A DNA stretch of 64,000 nt from Saccopteryx bilineata (taxonomy: Eukaryota; Chordata; Mammalia; Chiroptera; Emballonuridae): positions 85,964,740-86,028,739 of the forward strand of contig NC_089491.1 in the NCBI RefSeq assembly GCF_036850765.1, in the 5' to 3' direction. Position 1 is the first letter of the stretch; every line of letters starts with the position of its first letter. A model generated the notes under the pieces. It saw only the letters and a program-made list of their open reading frames with translations. It did not search any database and was not told where the DNA came from. This document shows, piece by piece, positions 46,102 through 59,192 of the stretch. A program made the position numbers and the translations under genes.

Positions 46102-48824
46102 ATGTCTTTGTCCATTTTGTCTGTGTATTAGGTAGCTCTTCTCTGACTTTCAAATTTGTTATGGTGTCTATATTAGGAAGATGGGCTCAATGGTACTAGC
46201 CTCCAGAGTTTTTTGCTCTAGGAATGCTTCTTGAAGGTTAAATTTACCCTCCTGTTTGTTGTATGTGAGTTTTGAATGTAGTTGGCCCTTTCATGGATGA
46301 GGTTGCCCTTCAGGCTGGCTGGATCCAAGGGTGAACCTTGACCACTTGTATTAGACACTGTGTAGTTTTTGTGCTGTTGGATATATTTATTCTCTGCTGT
46401 ATCTGGTGCATCCTAGACTTCTCTTTTGGCTGTGCCAATTGTGTAGCTAGCTGATTCTAGTGTTGGTGTGTTCTGCCATCCACTACAAGTTGTGTTGGTT
46501 CTGTATCCTCTTGGGCTGGGTTTAGGTATGGATTAGCATCAGCCATTATATGTAAACTGCTGTGGGCTACCTCTCTGGAGCTACTGCTCTGTTTGCTGTT
46601 TTTGTCTGTGTTTTCTGTGCCTGGGTAGTGTAGGGGGGCCAATCTGTATTTAAGGGTCAGATACCTCCTGCTTAGAGCTGACAATAGCTTCATAAAAGGG
46701 CCCAAGCTTCATAAGATTTGCCTCCACTTTCAGCTGCTCTACCTCCTCTCACAGCTACTTGGTCTTTCCACAGAGTCTTCTGTAGAAAGGCTGTAATCTG
46801 AATGCAGACTGGCCTCACCCTACTAACCCCTCAACAGGTGCAGGCTTCATGGGTTAGGGCAGCTGAGGTTGGGATGATGTTAGTGGGACCCACTACCTCA
46901 GGGGTCTCTTGTCAGGTATTCTTTAGAAGGAAAATGGCCCCTACACCAGAGTCTAATCCCTCAGACACTGTAGGATACACCAGTTCTATTTCTTTCCAGC
47001 AAGGTGAGCAGCAGATTTAGATTGGTTGGGGCCAACATTCCCCTCTGCAATTGTTCTTCCAGTAGGGGAGCTCCTGGTTTCAAGGAAGAAGACCAAGAAA
47101 GTCTTTCACTAGAGCTGAATATGCCCCTCTAAGAAATTTGTTAAGCCCCTCAACTGGTCCCAAGAATAGGCTCCAGGAAACCCACAGCTTGAATGTCAGT
47201 GCTCCAAACCTCTCTCCCTTCCTTCTGTGGAACCTAGCCCAACATGGCAGGATATCCAGGACCCAGGATGTCTGACTGTGAAGCTCTACCTTGTCCAATG
47301 TGCCTGCAATCTGCTGTGCAGTTGCTGACCACAGAAAGCAGTATTTGCCTCAACAAATAATGAAATTTGAATTTTTTTTTCATTATTTGCCTCAGCAAAT
47401 ACTGAAATTTTTGAAAAAATTCAAAACTTTTAAACAGCTGGGCCCAGTGAGTGTCTATTGAGCCCTCCCTTTGGACATGCCACCAGCAAGTGTCATTGAC
47501 TCTTGCCCCAATACTGTCCATAGCTTGCCAATGGATGTGCTGGCCCTGGGACTCTTTGGTGGGCACACAGTGCAGACTGTTGCAGGCCACTACCTGTGAC
47601 TGGCCCTGAGTAGTCTTCTTGGAACTACAAGCAAAGCAGAGTCTATGGCTGCTTCTGCTAGGCTCAAGTGCACATGGAAATACCACGCTGCACACCTAGG
47701 CTGGTTTTTACCACCACTGGGCCTGGGGGTAAATCAGCAAAAGGCCCAGGCTTCCCTGAGAACCACCTCTTGTTGTTTCTGTCTGTTGGCTGCCTGTTGG
47801 GCTTGGTCTCTGAAAACAACCTTTGGTAGAGTCTAGAGCCTGGGGCAATTCAGGGATTAGGAAAGATGGTATGGGTGGCTCACACCCCAAAAACCTAGGT
47901 ATCAGTCTGTCCTGACTTTTTTCACAGACCTTAGTAAGATTTGACCATCAGAAATCCTGTTTTTTTGTGGCCTCTGAAACCCAGATATTTAGTCTGCCCA
48001 CAACCTGGACAGTTATTACTAAATCTCTCAGGAAGTGGAAGCACCAGTCATATCCTTGGGATAGTGTAGAGGAAAGCTCTGGCCTCAACACCAAAAAACG
48101 AGTCACTGATGCACCCCCTACTTCCTGGATTCTCAGAACAGTTCAAATAAAATAGGGCAAGAGAGATTCCTGAGGTTGGGCAGTCACTTTCTTCAAGGTT
48201 GGTGCCTCAAGGAGGGGACTGCTCCACCCACAAAAGACAATGACTATAGCATTGGGTAAAGACTCAGCACAAGGATTCTGGTGGACATCCCCCACAGTGT
48301 TTCTCCCTGGGTCATCAACTCCACACTCTCATCAAGCAACTCTAGTCCTCTCAGCCCTCCTTCTACTGGATCCTAAGGTAAGTGGCTGTGAATGAGATTT
48401 TCTATGTTGATCCTTTAAGAGAGTTCCTGCACCTCTGAGAACTCCTATTTCTCTCTTGCAAACAGAAACCTCACCTCTTTTAACCACCAAATGCTATGTG
48501 GGCACCTCTTCTAGGGTCTGGTGCTCTAGGCTAGAGGGCTGGGGCTGATGATTAGGACCCGCACATCTAGGGGAAACCCCCTGCAGTGAGAGTCCCTCTG
48601 CACTATCCTCTGCCACTCGCTCCCAGTAGCAGAACAGCCCTGTTTGTGTCTCCACCATTCTTACCAGTCTCGGCATGGCTTCTGTGGCTCCTTGATTATA
48701 GATCTTTGTTTAGTCCAAAGTTGGTTTTGCAAGATGATTGTTCTTAAATTACTTGTAATTTTAATTTGGTCTCAGGAAGTGGCAGTTGGGACATCCACTT
48801 ACTCTGTCACCATCTTGCAATTCC
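46102..48824 (-). repeat. L1 5' UTR
   Basis: About 2.7 kb of moderately GC-rich sequence between the ORF1 start and the element's 5' end. The boundary 'ggtgacagagtaagtggatg' on the minus strand resembles the L1 start region. It includes a small internal near-repeat ('tatttgcctcaacaaataa' at 47,342 and 'ttatttgcctcagcaaata' at 47,383). The 153-codon frame at 47,234-47,695 has no L1 or other domain. Long, but plausible for an older mammalian L1. Confidence 0.75.
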
Positions 48825-48840
48825 CAGGAAATTAGCTTTC

Positions 48841-51800
48841 ATAAGATGCTTCTTGAAATTTTAATCTGGTTTACATTTAGTTGCTTAGTTTGTTCCTATG
48901 TTCCATAAATAACTTCTTATATGATTCTATATTTTATTTTCTAACCATATTGAGGAGCATGGTCAAACAAATGGTTTTTCCATCTCTTGAAGGCAGTGCT
49001 TTTACATGGTTTCACATGATGACTCGGAAACCACAAGATCATCTGCACTGACAGTGGCTCTAGAGATGGGACCTGGCAGCAGCCGCCCCCATCCTCTCTG
49101 CTGATTTCCAGTATAGGGAATTCCAGCTCACTCTAAAGCCTGTTCAAAATATTCTTTTTATTGTAATTTACTTATTTCAGACCTGCGCTTTGTTAGTTTT
49201 TATTGACAGAAAGGCTTTAGAAGCCACTGAAACCTTATTTTAGAAAGAATTGGAGTCTTATCTCTCAGAGTTCTTCAATCTCCTACCAAAAGCTCTATGT
49301 CAAAAGACTTGTAGATACTTGTATTTGCAACTGGGGCTTCTGTGGCAGATTTACAACCCTTGGGTTATTTGAGATTTCCAAGTTAATATCTGATTGAAGG
49401 AGAGACATAGAACAAAGGCTGTAATATGGGCAAAGCACCTATACATTTTTCTTGAAAATCAGAATTTCCTCTAGATTGTCATAGTTAATACAAAAATAGA
49501 GTAATACAAATGAAGGCAAATTGATGAGGCACATGTGTAAGTTGATAAAAGAAATTTGATGCATCATAAAATTGAAATTTATCTAAATTCAATATTGTTA
49601 AACATTCTTAAAGATCAGATGAATTATACATGAAGTATATGGATTATTTGTCCCTGGAAAACAATGGTGACATTTCTTTCTGTCACTTAGTATGACAAGG
49701 TTAGCATGTTTTATTCAAAACTTTTAAACAGTAAAATGATTTGTATGCATTACTCTTTCTTTGGACTGTCAGGGAAAGCAGAAAGCAACACAGTTATTCT
49801 ATGACATTGAGTCAGCATATGCATAAAAAAATGACAGAACAGGATTGCTTCCGACAACTATAAAGCTCATATTTTGGTTTTCTAATCAGCTAGTAGAAAA
49901 ACAGTAGAACCATAAAGACAGAGATATTTCCCTTCCATCCCCAACAGAAACATGGCATTGTACAACATATTGAAATATAAGTGATATTTTGATATTAAAA
50001 TATAGAATATCCATGAATGAGAATAGATCCCTGGAAATAGCATGCTTTGAGTTTTAAGGAAATTTAGTAACAGAATATTTATTAGAATATTTATTTTTTA
50101 TTAAGTAGAATAAGAATCAGAATATGTTGTTTCTTTCATTGTTAAAATACTCTGCAGTGATAGGATGGGACAGTATTTTATGAGCCCATTTAATTTTGTG
50201 CTCTGTGTATATAGGATGGGCATAGAGCAAAAAATAAACAGTAGAGTAGAAAGTGCTCTTTAACTTCTGGGTAGAGACAGAAGACTTTAGTGACTTGTCA
50301 ACAGTTTTTGTTACAGCTGTCTGATACTGGATAGTATCAAAGTTAAGTCCTAATAGAGTGAATCATAAGGCAGCTCTTGGAGAAATTCTAAGATTGTTTC
50401 TCCACCTCCCCTTTTCCTTTTCCATTCAGGACACCAGAAGGACATGCATTTCATTGTTGCTGTCTCTTTATCTTCTCATGTGGTTCTAAAGCCAATATAA
50501 GATTGGGGGACATTATATTTGGTTGGCATCAGGTTGGACCCAGGGATCTTAGTGCAACATTAACACCCAGGCACTGTTTATTCAGCCCTTTCCATTCACA
50601 GGGAGCTTAGGGACCTCAATGTGTAGCAGCCAATTCACAAACAACATTCCACTGATAATTTCAGAGAATATACCATGAGCAATGACTTGGATAGAAATAA
50701 AATGATGACCAAGATAAGCTCTTGCCTTTATAGTATTTACAGTAGAGGAAGAAAGATCCATTAGCAAGTAAGCACAGTGGTGATACAGGTGCTGTTGTTG
50801 CTTATTGTATAGGGATGAGTGGGTAGGGAAGAAGAGTGGATTTCAAGGGGGTGGGACAGCAAACCATACCTTACAGTTTCCTGTTGCTCCACACTCCATA
50901 GTTTGGGATGTTAACCAGAGAGAAGGTGTTTTCTTTTATGTCATTCTGCAATATGTTTACTACAGCTCTATAGCTTCAAAAAAATACTAAAATTCCATGT
51001 ATATGCATTCATTTTGTTTTCCCCATACCTGTCCATGACCTGGAGAGAAACGAGCTCTTTAAAATATGAATTAATCTTTCCTGATTACTATAGCAGCTAT
51101 GGCTATTATTGACTATCACTTGTTTAAAGCAAAAGATTGCAGTATGCACTTTTTCCTCTGGAATTATTTAATAGAGACTGCTTAATGGAAAAAAAAATTT
51201 ATTGTATACTCCATTTTGGGGGATATATACTTACCTAACATTGAACTGGAAACCCATTGGTGATGATTATGATGGACCATTAATTACATTTCTTGATATT
51301 AATTATTGCTATTTTACTTTTGTTATGCACACAATCTATACCTTTTTCAATCCTTTATCTCAACCCCTTTGAAGTCCCCAAGATATCTAGCATCAATCCA
51401 AATAGTTAGAAAGATTGAAAGGATAAAAAAAATCATAGAGATTTATCCTGATTCAGCAACCAAATTTATAGAGATAGTTTGAAAGCAAATTATAATAACC
51501 CATTGCTGAAAAGGGATTTACAGGTGCCACTAAACTTCTGGGATGCTGTGCAGCCTTGCTAGGCTGTCATTTTAAGAAATGTCTCCCTAGAGAAAAACGT
51601 TCCCTGAAATACTCTGACCTTTCCACTTTTTTTTTTTTTTTTTAGCATGAAATGAGGTAATCTGAGAGAAACCATCTTCTAAGAAAATGTGGTGAGCCTT
51701 TAGTTTGAAATATTCATCGTGGTTCTGTTGTGAATAGCCAAACCACTGCTAAAATTCAGTTTGCTTGTCTATTCATTCAGCTTATTCATTTAATGCAAAT

Positions 51801-52344
51801 CCCAATGTGCATGAAATGAACAAAAGACTTCCTTTCTATTTGTATGCATTGCCAGTTTTCTATTTCATTTTTATTCGCAAGTTCGTTTTTCTCTCTTTCA
51901 GTATTAGTACTTTATTCATTCTTTCAACAAATATTTGTAACAGCCCTTGGCATGAGGAGGCATCGTAAGGAATGATACCATCCCAGGATGGTAGTCAGCA
52001 TGACCTACATATTTCATTCATTTCTGCCTTTTTAGATGCACCATTTTAAGATGGTTGGAGATTTCTTAAGGCCACATCTGTGATGAGAGGAAAGAATGAT
52101 CTGCTCAATTTTGTTTCTGCTATCAGCATGGCTTGGGGGCTCATTGCCTTATTGATGCTGGGAGTGGGAAGAACATGCACTTCGAAGTTGAACAGTTATG
52201 GATTCTGATTCTTGCTCTGCTTCTTGTAAACTCTAACCTGGAGGAAATTACCTCCTTACCTGAGAATTTTATTATATGTAAAAAGAGAAACTTGCTTCTT
52301 AGAGACTGCAAGCTGACAGGATCCTTGCAGTTTAGATTTTTGGG
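48841..52344. other. Mostly unique DNA, one probable L2 piece
   Basis: No gene supported. 50,540-50,790 resembles an L2 interior ('aagctcttgcctttatagta', 'agtagaggaagaaagatcc', 'tggtgatacaggtgctg'), and 52,164-52,265 a short sense MIR ('ggattctgattcttgctctg', 'acctggaggaaattacct'). Confidence 0.45.
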
Positions 52345-52815
52345 GGACAGATGTGTGGGAGACTGGCAGTAAGCTGACAGGGTCCTTGCTGCCCATCCCC
52401 CAACCTCACTTGCTTGACTAAACTGCTAAAGGCTAAGCTCTTCCCCACACCTCCATGCTTAGTGTTTCTACTTGTCCCATCCCTACTTGCTTAAGTTGGT
52501 AGAGGCAATTTACATGCCCTTTCTCTCACCCTTCTTTTGTTCTGATGTTGGTTGATTTCAGTTATGGATGGTGGAGGGATTTCTGTTTATGCCTTAAAAG
52601 GATTCCTGTTTATACCTCAGATGTGTGACATTGTATCAGAGACTTTCTTATCTTCATACAGCTCTGCACTATATAATAAAGCAGACTGGTGGCTTTTCTT
52701 TGCTCTTGCAAGCCATCTGCTGTGTAAGGAGACCTCCTGATCCCATCCTTTTTCTCTCTGAGTTTATTTCTTCATTCTGCAACATTCTCACTCAGGACCT
52801 GGGCAATTACTAGCT
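52345..52815 (+). repeat. Possible solo LTR
   Basis: Pyrimidine-rich sequence with a 'gcactatataataaagcag' block (TATA-like plus AATAAA-like at 52,667-52,683), followed by a U5-like pyrimidine stretch 'ccatcctttttctctctgag'. 'aagctgacagg...tccttgc' occurs just before and at the start (52,309 and 52,372). No target duplication found; family unknown. Confidence 0.35.
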
Positions 52816-52884
52816 ATGCTGGTCCACGGCACTTGCCTTATAGTGTTAATGTCATTCAACACTATAAGATTAAATTTATTTGCC

Positions 52885-54036
52885 TTGCTTATTTTTATAT
52901 TGCCAACACAAAGGATCTTGGATTAGCACAGTAATCCAAGGCTCTGGCCCATAATTAATTGACACCAGAGAGTGTCAACACCTAATAGAACCTCTTTAAT
53001 ACATAATCATTTTTAGTGAATTTCCTGGGATCTACCATATAGTACATATGTAAATGAGTAAGAACATTAATAATAATAGAAGTTAGACTAAAATAAATTG
53101 TATTAATGCAGGCACAGCAAAGTGTTCTGAGACTTCTTGGAGGATCTAGTAAATTATAAACTGTCTTATTCTTCTCTTTCTAGTTTTTATCTGTATCCTT
53201 ATCCTATCTTAGGCATTTTTAATTTAGATAAATTCAACCACAACTACACAGTGGGCAGAGGGAGAGGGAGAGAAAGAATGATTATGAGTTTAAGAACTTT
53301 ACATAGCATAGCTGATTACATATGCCTTTCTACTCAAAGACTATTTTTGTCCTGACTTATCATGGGAGCATTTCCACACATTGAATTTTCTCCTACTGTT
53401 TTTTATACTACATGTCCCTAAATTCAAGCTCATTTAAATAAACATCAATTTTTTCCTATGTTGAAGAAAATAGCTGACTTCGTTAGCCATATGGATAAAT
53501 GGCATGTTTTTCTCCAATATGGAAACTTTCTAAGGTATTACCAAGGGCAATTTTGATTATGTGTGATTAACTTGTTTGCAGTATAACATTTAGCCTCTCT
53601 ATGCTTCTTTGCTTTTATTTTTTATAGTTCCTTTCATCTTTTACTTATCTTGACTATCTGTGTTTTCTTTATTCCCCTCCCCCTAATCTCTGTAGGTGAG
53701 ATTATCTATTTCTTGCCCGGGTTACTTAATGGATATATAATTATTTTATTTTTACAAAAAATGGATAGTCTGTGTCTAAAACTTATCTCACTGTGTATAA
53801 TGTCTACAGTGGGCCTTGGTACTTAAGGTATTGTTCCCTTAGGAATATCTGAGAAAGTTTTTGTGTCCCTAGTGTTGTATATGACAGTTTTGCAGTTTAG
53901 AGTAAGTTTAGCAGGACTTTTAATGTTATAAAACTACACTTTGCTGACACTGCCTACCCCTTGCCTATTTTTATATTGCCAACACAAAGGACCTTTTACT
54001 GTTAGCACAGTGATCCAAGGCTCTGTTTCATAATAA
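52885..54036 (+). repeat. Pair of ~72-bp direct repeats 1.08 kb apart
   Basis: 52,885-52,955 and 53,961-54,036 share 'ttatattgccaacacaaagg' followed by a short variable part, then 'ttagcacagt-atccaaggctct' and a 'cataat' end. The DNA between them is AT-rich and without a recognised element. Could be two fragments of one old repeat family or the ends of a larger unit. Confidence 0.6.
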
Positions 54037-54399
54037 AATGCAAAGAACACAGAGCAGGTAAGATACTTTTTTCAGTTATTTACATTTTTGTGTGAATCAA
54101 GCATGATAAGAAATAGAGAGGAAGACCTAAGGTAAGTCAGCAGGTTGAGAAGAAACAGGACTCTCAAAACAGGCCTGGAATGAGTAAGGCCAGCTTTCTA
54201 CTTCACACCTTTGCCATGTGCTGTCATTTAACACCATCAGTCATTCTCATTCCATCCTAGCTTCCATTTCTATGTCTGTCCTTCTTCTTCTTTCTTGTAT
54301 TCTGTCTTATGTGGTTTCAGTTTTCAATTGTGTTTCTTTTAGACTTATGCTCTATATGCTCAGATACATTAATATGGGATAGTGTTTATTAATAACGAC

Positions 54400-54600
54400 A
54401 CCAATGATAAGGTAGAGACTTTATACGCATCTCTAATTTTCACAATAGTTCTCTAAAGAAAGTACTTTCACATTAAAAATTAAAAAAAACAAAACAAAAA
54501 AGAAACAAACACAGAGAGAATGTAACTTATCATATTGTTTAGCAAATGGTAGAGCCAGATGAGAATCAATGTCTATATTGCCTGTGCCCTCTCCACTATC
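54400..54600 (-). repeat. MIR SINE fragment, weak
   Basis: 'ctaattttcacaatagttct', 'acacagagagaatgtaactt' and 'gcaaatggtagagccagatg' follow the antisense MIR order, with an A-rich stretch in the middle. Confidence 0.5.
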
Positions 54601-55489
54601 ATATGCTGCCTTTGTACACTATATATGTTTATAAATGTGTGTGTGAGAGAGAGAGCGATAGGAAAAGAGAAGGTGAGTGTGTTTATCTATCTTTCAATGT
54701 GTACATAAATTTTTTCAAATCATGGCTGACTTCCAGATATGCCCCTTCAAATATGCCCCTATTCCTCACCCCCTTGAAATTTTACGGGTTGCAGTTACAC
54801 AGTTAACGAATTCTTCTCTGATATAATTTTTCAAGTGAAATAGAACTTTATACTATTTTAGTTTTCAAATAAAGAATATCCAAGTCTGGCCATTGCTCCA
54901 CTTCTAGACCCTAGCAATATTTTCTTTAACATCATCTGCTCCTTCCTATAAGGAGAAACACCCATTTCATATCATGTCCATTAAAGCGGTTTTCTATTTC
55001 TTAAATTTTTATGTCATGTAAGATGAAAGAAAAAAGAAAAGAGGAGAGAAAAGATCCTGAGGTGATTTAGGACAATGATTCTAGATTGAAGCTTCTTACA
55101 ACTTAGAGGAACCACTATATTTTATAGTGTATTGCAGAAATGCCTTATGGCATAAACTCTTATATCATGTCTTTGAGGCCACTGAGGTAACAGAGTTTCT
55201 GTTTCAGTGCCTATCTGATCAATAATCCTATGACTTTTCATAATTACCATATGTCTTGTGGTACATTTTTACTGTGCTAATTTCCCATGACTAATACCAA
55301 CCTAAGTATATTTTTTGTCTCCTGCAGCTGTAAATTATTTTAAGAATATTTCTACAGGTGCTTAAATGTATTTTTAGAAAACATTTTCTTGATTTCATTG
55401 GAGACATACATAAATCAATTCCATCGGGAAAATATATTTGGATTTTAGTGTAACCTCTCTTGTTCTTGGCCTTTAACTCAAGATACAAT
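54601..55489. other. Unassigned unique DNA
   Basis: Nothing supported. Confidence 0.5.
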
Positions 55490-55830
55490 AATCAGACACT
55501 AACTATGTGGCAGGCAATAGGCACTGGTTAGAAAGGTGATAAGATATGGACCTTTCCTTTCCAGAGTTTACAGTTTTCAGGTTTGAAATGGTGATTAAAA
55601 CAAGAATTTTGTCACCAATCCATCTTAGTTTGAATCTTCTCTTTACCACTTATTAGATGTTGGACAAATTATTTTACTTTATATATCTCAATGATCTTGT
55701 CTGTACGATGAGGTTAATGATGAGTCTCACTTCAACTCTAACAGGAGGATTAAATGAGGCAATATGTTAAATGAGTTAGAGTGGTACCGGGCACATAAAT
55801 CTCAAAATATTTTAAGTATTATTATTACTG
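55490..55830 (+). repeat. L2-like piece followed by a MIR fragment
   Basis: 55,490-55,590 ('actatgtggcaggcaatagg', 'gacctttcctttccagagtt') resembles L2. 55,625-55,830 has the sense MIR order: 'ctctttaccacttattagat', 'tgtctgtacgatgagg', 'aggaggattaaatgaggc', 'accgggcacataa'. Confidence 0.6.
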
Positions 55831-56437
55831 ATATTACTATTAGTATATGAGTGACAAGTGCTAAATATCGTAGGACTCTACATTAGGTATAAAACAAAAA
55901 TATGGTCAAGAGAAGGGAGTACAAAACATTCTAAGCTGCCAAAGAAGCTTTCATAGGAAAGATGAGATGTAAAGGTCTTGAGGAAGATATAATATTTCAC
56001 GGGACTTACAAAGAAAGTCATGCTATCCTAGGCAGCAGAAATACCATTTGAAAAAACAGAAAGGCTTGAGAAAGTATGTCTCATTCACAAACTGTGGGTG
56101 AAGATATCTAGGAAATTTGAGCATAGAGTGTAATATGAAAGTAAAGTCACAAAGAGCCCTGGGTTATATACTGAGGATTTAAGACTTAAACATGTAGGCA
56201 TTGAAATCCATTAAAATTTTTTTTAAAAAAAGAGAATTAATTTGATTTGATTTATATTTGAGACTTACTATTTTAATATCAATATAGAGGACAGATTTAA
56301 ATGCTAGCTGGAGGAAGGTTAAGACTTGAAGCCAGAAGACTAGAAGACTTTTCCAATTGGTCATAGGAGAGCTGATCATGTCCTCAAGTCTATGGCTGTG
56401 GAAATGGAAAAAAAGGAAACATATCTGAGATATATTT
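55831..56437. other. Unassigned unique DNA
   Basis: Nothing supported. Confidence 0.5.
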
Positions 56438-56452
56438 AAGACACTGAATTGA

Positions 56453-56757
56453 GCCTGACCAGGGGGTGGCACAGTGGATAGAACGTCAGTCTGGGATGCA
56501 GAGGACCCAGGTTCAAGACCCTAAAGTCCCCAGCTTGAGCGTGGGCTTATTTGGTTTGAGCAAAGCTCACCAGCTTAGACCCAAGGTCACTGGCTGGAGC
56601 AAGGGGTTACTTGGTCTGCTGAACGCCCACAATCAAGGCACATATGAGAAAGCAATCAATGAACAACTAAGGTGTCACAACATAAAACTAATGATTGATG
56701 CTTCTCATCTTTCTCCATTCCTGTCTATCTGTCCCTATCTATCGCTTTCTCTGACTG

Positions 56758-56788
<31 letters not shown>

Positions 56789-56789
56789 A
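56453..56789 (+). mobile_element. tRNA-derived SINE (type B), well preserved
   Basis: Head gcctgaccagggggtggcac, 'gcttgagcgtgggc', 'caatcaatgaacaactaagg', ending in a long poly(A). Perfect 15-bp target duplication aagacactgaattga at 56,438-56,452 and 56,790-56,804. The 112-codon frame across it is a SINE artefact. Confidence 0.95.
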
Positions 56790-57119
56790 AAGACACTGAA
56801 TTGAGAACACTGAAGGGTCATTTGTCTGGAAAGGGAAAACAGTGGAAGAGAATGGTCTGGAAAGATGCTCAAGTTGATGTTTTAGACAATTGGGTAGATT
56901 TCAATGCCATCAATAAAGACAAAGAACAGCTATGAAGGGCAGATCAGAGGCAGTATGGTAAGTGAGGATGAAAATCTGTGTAATCAATACATTCTCATTT
57001 GCTGATGGTAAGACAACAAGCAGAGAAGATGGTTGTAAGAAACAGAGAAGAAATAGGAGAGTAATCAAGTGTTATAGAATCTAAGGAAGAGACAAATGTC
57101 AAGAAAGTGATTTGTTGGT

Positions 57120-58575
57120 AAATATCTTCTCTCATTCAGTAGGTTGACTTTTTGGTTTGTTTATGGTTTTCTTTGCTGTGCAAAAACTTTCACATTTATA
57201 TGTAGCCTCATTTGTTTATTTTTTCTTTTGTTTCCTTACCCAAAGTGATATATCAGAAAAAATTTTAAAACAAACATTCCAGATTTTACTGCCTATGTTT
57301 TTATCAAAGAGTTTTATGATCTCAGGTCTTCCATTTAAGTCTCTAATCCATTTTGAGTTTATTATTTTGTATGGTGTAAGAAGGTGGACTAGTTTACTTT
57401 TTTGCATGTCTCTATTCAATTTTTCTAATATCATTTATTGAAGAGACTGTCTTTAACCCAATGTAAATTCTTGCTTCCTTTGTCATTAAAAATTGACCAT
57501 ATTGGTATGGGTTTATTTCTGGGCTCTATTTTTGCTTCCACTAATATATGTATTTGTTTTTATGCAAGTACTATGCTGTTTTGACTACTATAGCTTTGTA
57601 GTATAGTTTGATATCAGTTAGTATGATACCACTTACTTTCTAAAGAACTCAGCTCAACACCAGAAAAACAAACAACCCTTTTAAAAGTGAGCAGAATATC
57701 TGAATAAATGCTTTTCCAAAGAGAACATACAGACATATAAAAAGTTGATCAATGTCATTAATCAGGAGAGAGATACAAATAAATATTACAATGAGATACT
57801 ACTTCACCCTTGGCTATCATCAACAAGCAACAAGTGTTGATAAGGATATGAAGCAAAGAGAACCCTAGTGCACTGTTGGTAGGAATGCAGATTGGTGAAT
57901 TCATTATTAAAAACAGAATGGAGGTTCCTCCAAAAATTAAAGTGAAGTTGCCTTATGAACCAGTGATTCCACTTTTGCATATATATCTGAAAAAACCTAA
58001 ACCCTAATTTGAAAGAATATATGTACCCCATATTCAATGCAGCATTATTTAAAATAGCCAAGATATGGAAGAAACAGGTGTCTATCAATAAATGAGTGGA
58101 TAGTGTATATAATGGAGTACTACACGGTCATTAAAAAATACAATCATCATAAATGACAGCACTGATGGGCCTATAGAATATTATACTAAGTGAAATAGGT
58201 CAGACAGAGAAGACAAATACCTATGACTACAGTTATATGTGGAATTTAAAAAACAAAATAAATAAACAAACAAAATTAAAACAGATTTACAAGTACAGAG
58301 AAAGGACTAATGGTTGCCAGAAGGGTGGAGGTTTGGATGATGTGGTCAAAAAAGTGAAGGGATTAAGAAGTACAAAGTGGTTACAGAACAGTCACAGGGA
58401 TGTAAATTATAGAATAGGGGAATAGTTAATAATATTGAATAATCATGTATGGTACCAGGAGTTTATTTGAAATATCAGAAAGACCATTTTTTTTGAAGTA
58501 TTTGATTCTCTAACTACTATGCTGTAGACCTGAAACTAAGGCAAACTCATATTAAATGTAAACTGTAATTAAAAA
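57120..58575 (+). mobile_element. 5'-inverted L1 insertion (twin priming)
   Basis: 57,120-57,640 is L1 ORF2 on the minus strand ('cagtctcttcaataaatgat'-type text in reverse). At about 57,645 the orientation flips and 57,645-58,575 is the adjoining ORF2 3' part and 3' UTR on the plus strand ('tgcagcattatttaaaatag', 'aatggagtactacacggtc', 'agtgaaataggtcagacag', 'atgtggaatttaaaaaac'). The two pieces are nearly contiguous in L1 coordinates, the classic product of inversion during target-primed reverse transcription. No open ORF2. Confidence 0.85.
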
Positions 58576-59039
58576 ATAGAAATAGAAAGTGAAGTAAGAA
58601 ATGGAAAAAATTGTTAACAAAATTAGGAAGTTATTGGTGGTCTTAGTGAATATGTTTAAAGGTATGAAGAAAGAAATGAAGTGAGCACAATATTATTATG
58701 AAGTAGCTTGGCTGTGAAAAGACATAGAAATCAAGAGTTCCCCTCTCCACCCTTTGAAAAATAGACCTGAGAAGGGGAGTCACTAGAAGATGAAAGAGAT
58801 AAAATAAATAGATGAAATAATTAAAGAATTCTTTTGAGATGAAAATGGGTCTTGAACCAGAACATAAAATAATTAATTTTCAAGAAGAGGAAGGAAATAT
58901 TCATAAAGTGGCAATAGCATTTGAACACAGAGATTTTCTCTTTTAGCATATTCTAGAATTTAAAACTTGAACAAGAAGACACTTATCTTCTGAGTCTCCA
59001 TTTTACTACTTTGTAAATGAGAATGACACCTTAGATAGC
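58576..59039. other. Unassigned DNA
   Basis: A-rich; no supported feature. Confidence 0.5.
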
Positions 59040-59192
59040 AATGTTTTCTTTCTCTTTAAAGTTTTATTGGTATAATTTACATACCATAGAATTCACCCAT
59101 TTAGAGTATACAATTTAATGGGTTATAGTATATTTATATTATTGAGCAAGAATCACATAACCTAGTTTTATAACATTTTCATTGTTCTAAAG

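Larger units (their letters stand above)
35211..48824 (-). mobile_element. Full-length L1 retrotransposon, dead, opened by many later insertions
   Basis: Imperfect 16-bp target duplications caggaaataagttttc (35,195-35,210) and caggaaattagctttc (48,825-48,840) bracket the element. In L1 order on the minus strand: a 5' UTR of about 2.7 kb (48,824-46,102), beginning with a gggaattgcaagatggtgac-like start; an ORF1 start at 46,101; ORF2 from about 42.2 kb to 35.93 kb; then a 3' UTR. Removing the Tigger, SINEs, MITEs and the CCTT tract leaves roughly 7.7 kb, and the ORF2 pieces sum to about 3.8 kb, the expected size. Both ORFs are broken. Confidence 0.9.

Noticed and set aside
47234..47695. 153-codon minus-strand frame
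   Set aside because: Falls inside the L1 5' UTR; composition and lack of any domain fit a chance frame in moderately GC-rich DNA.
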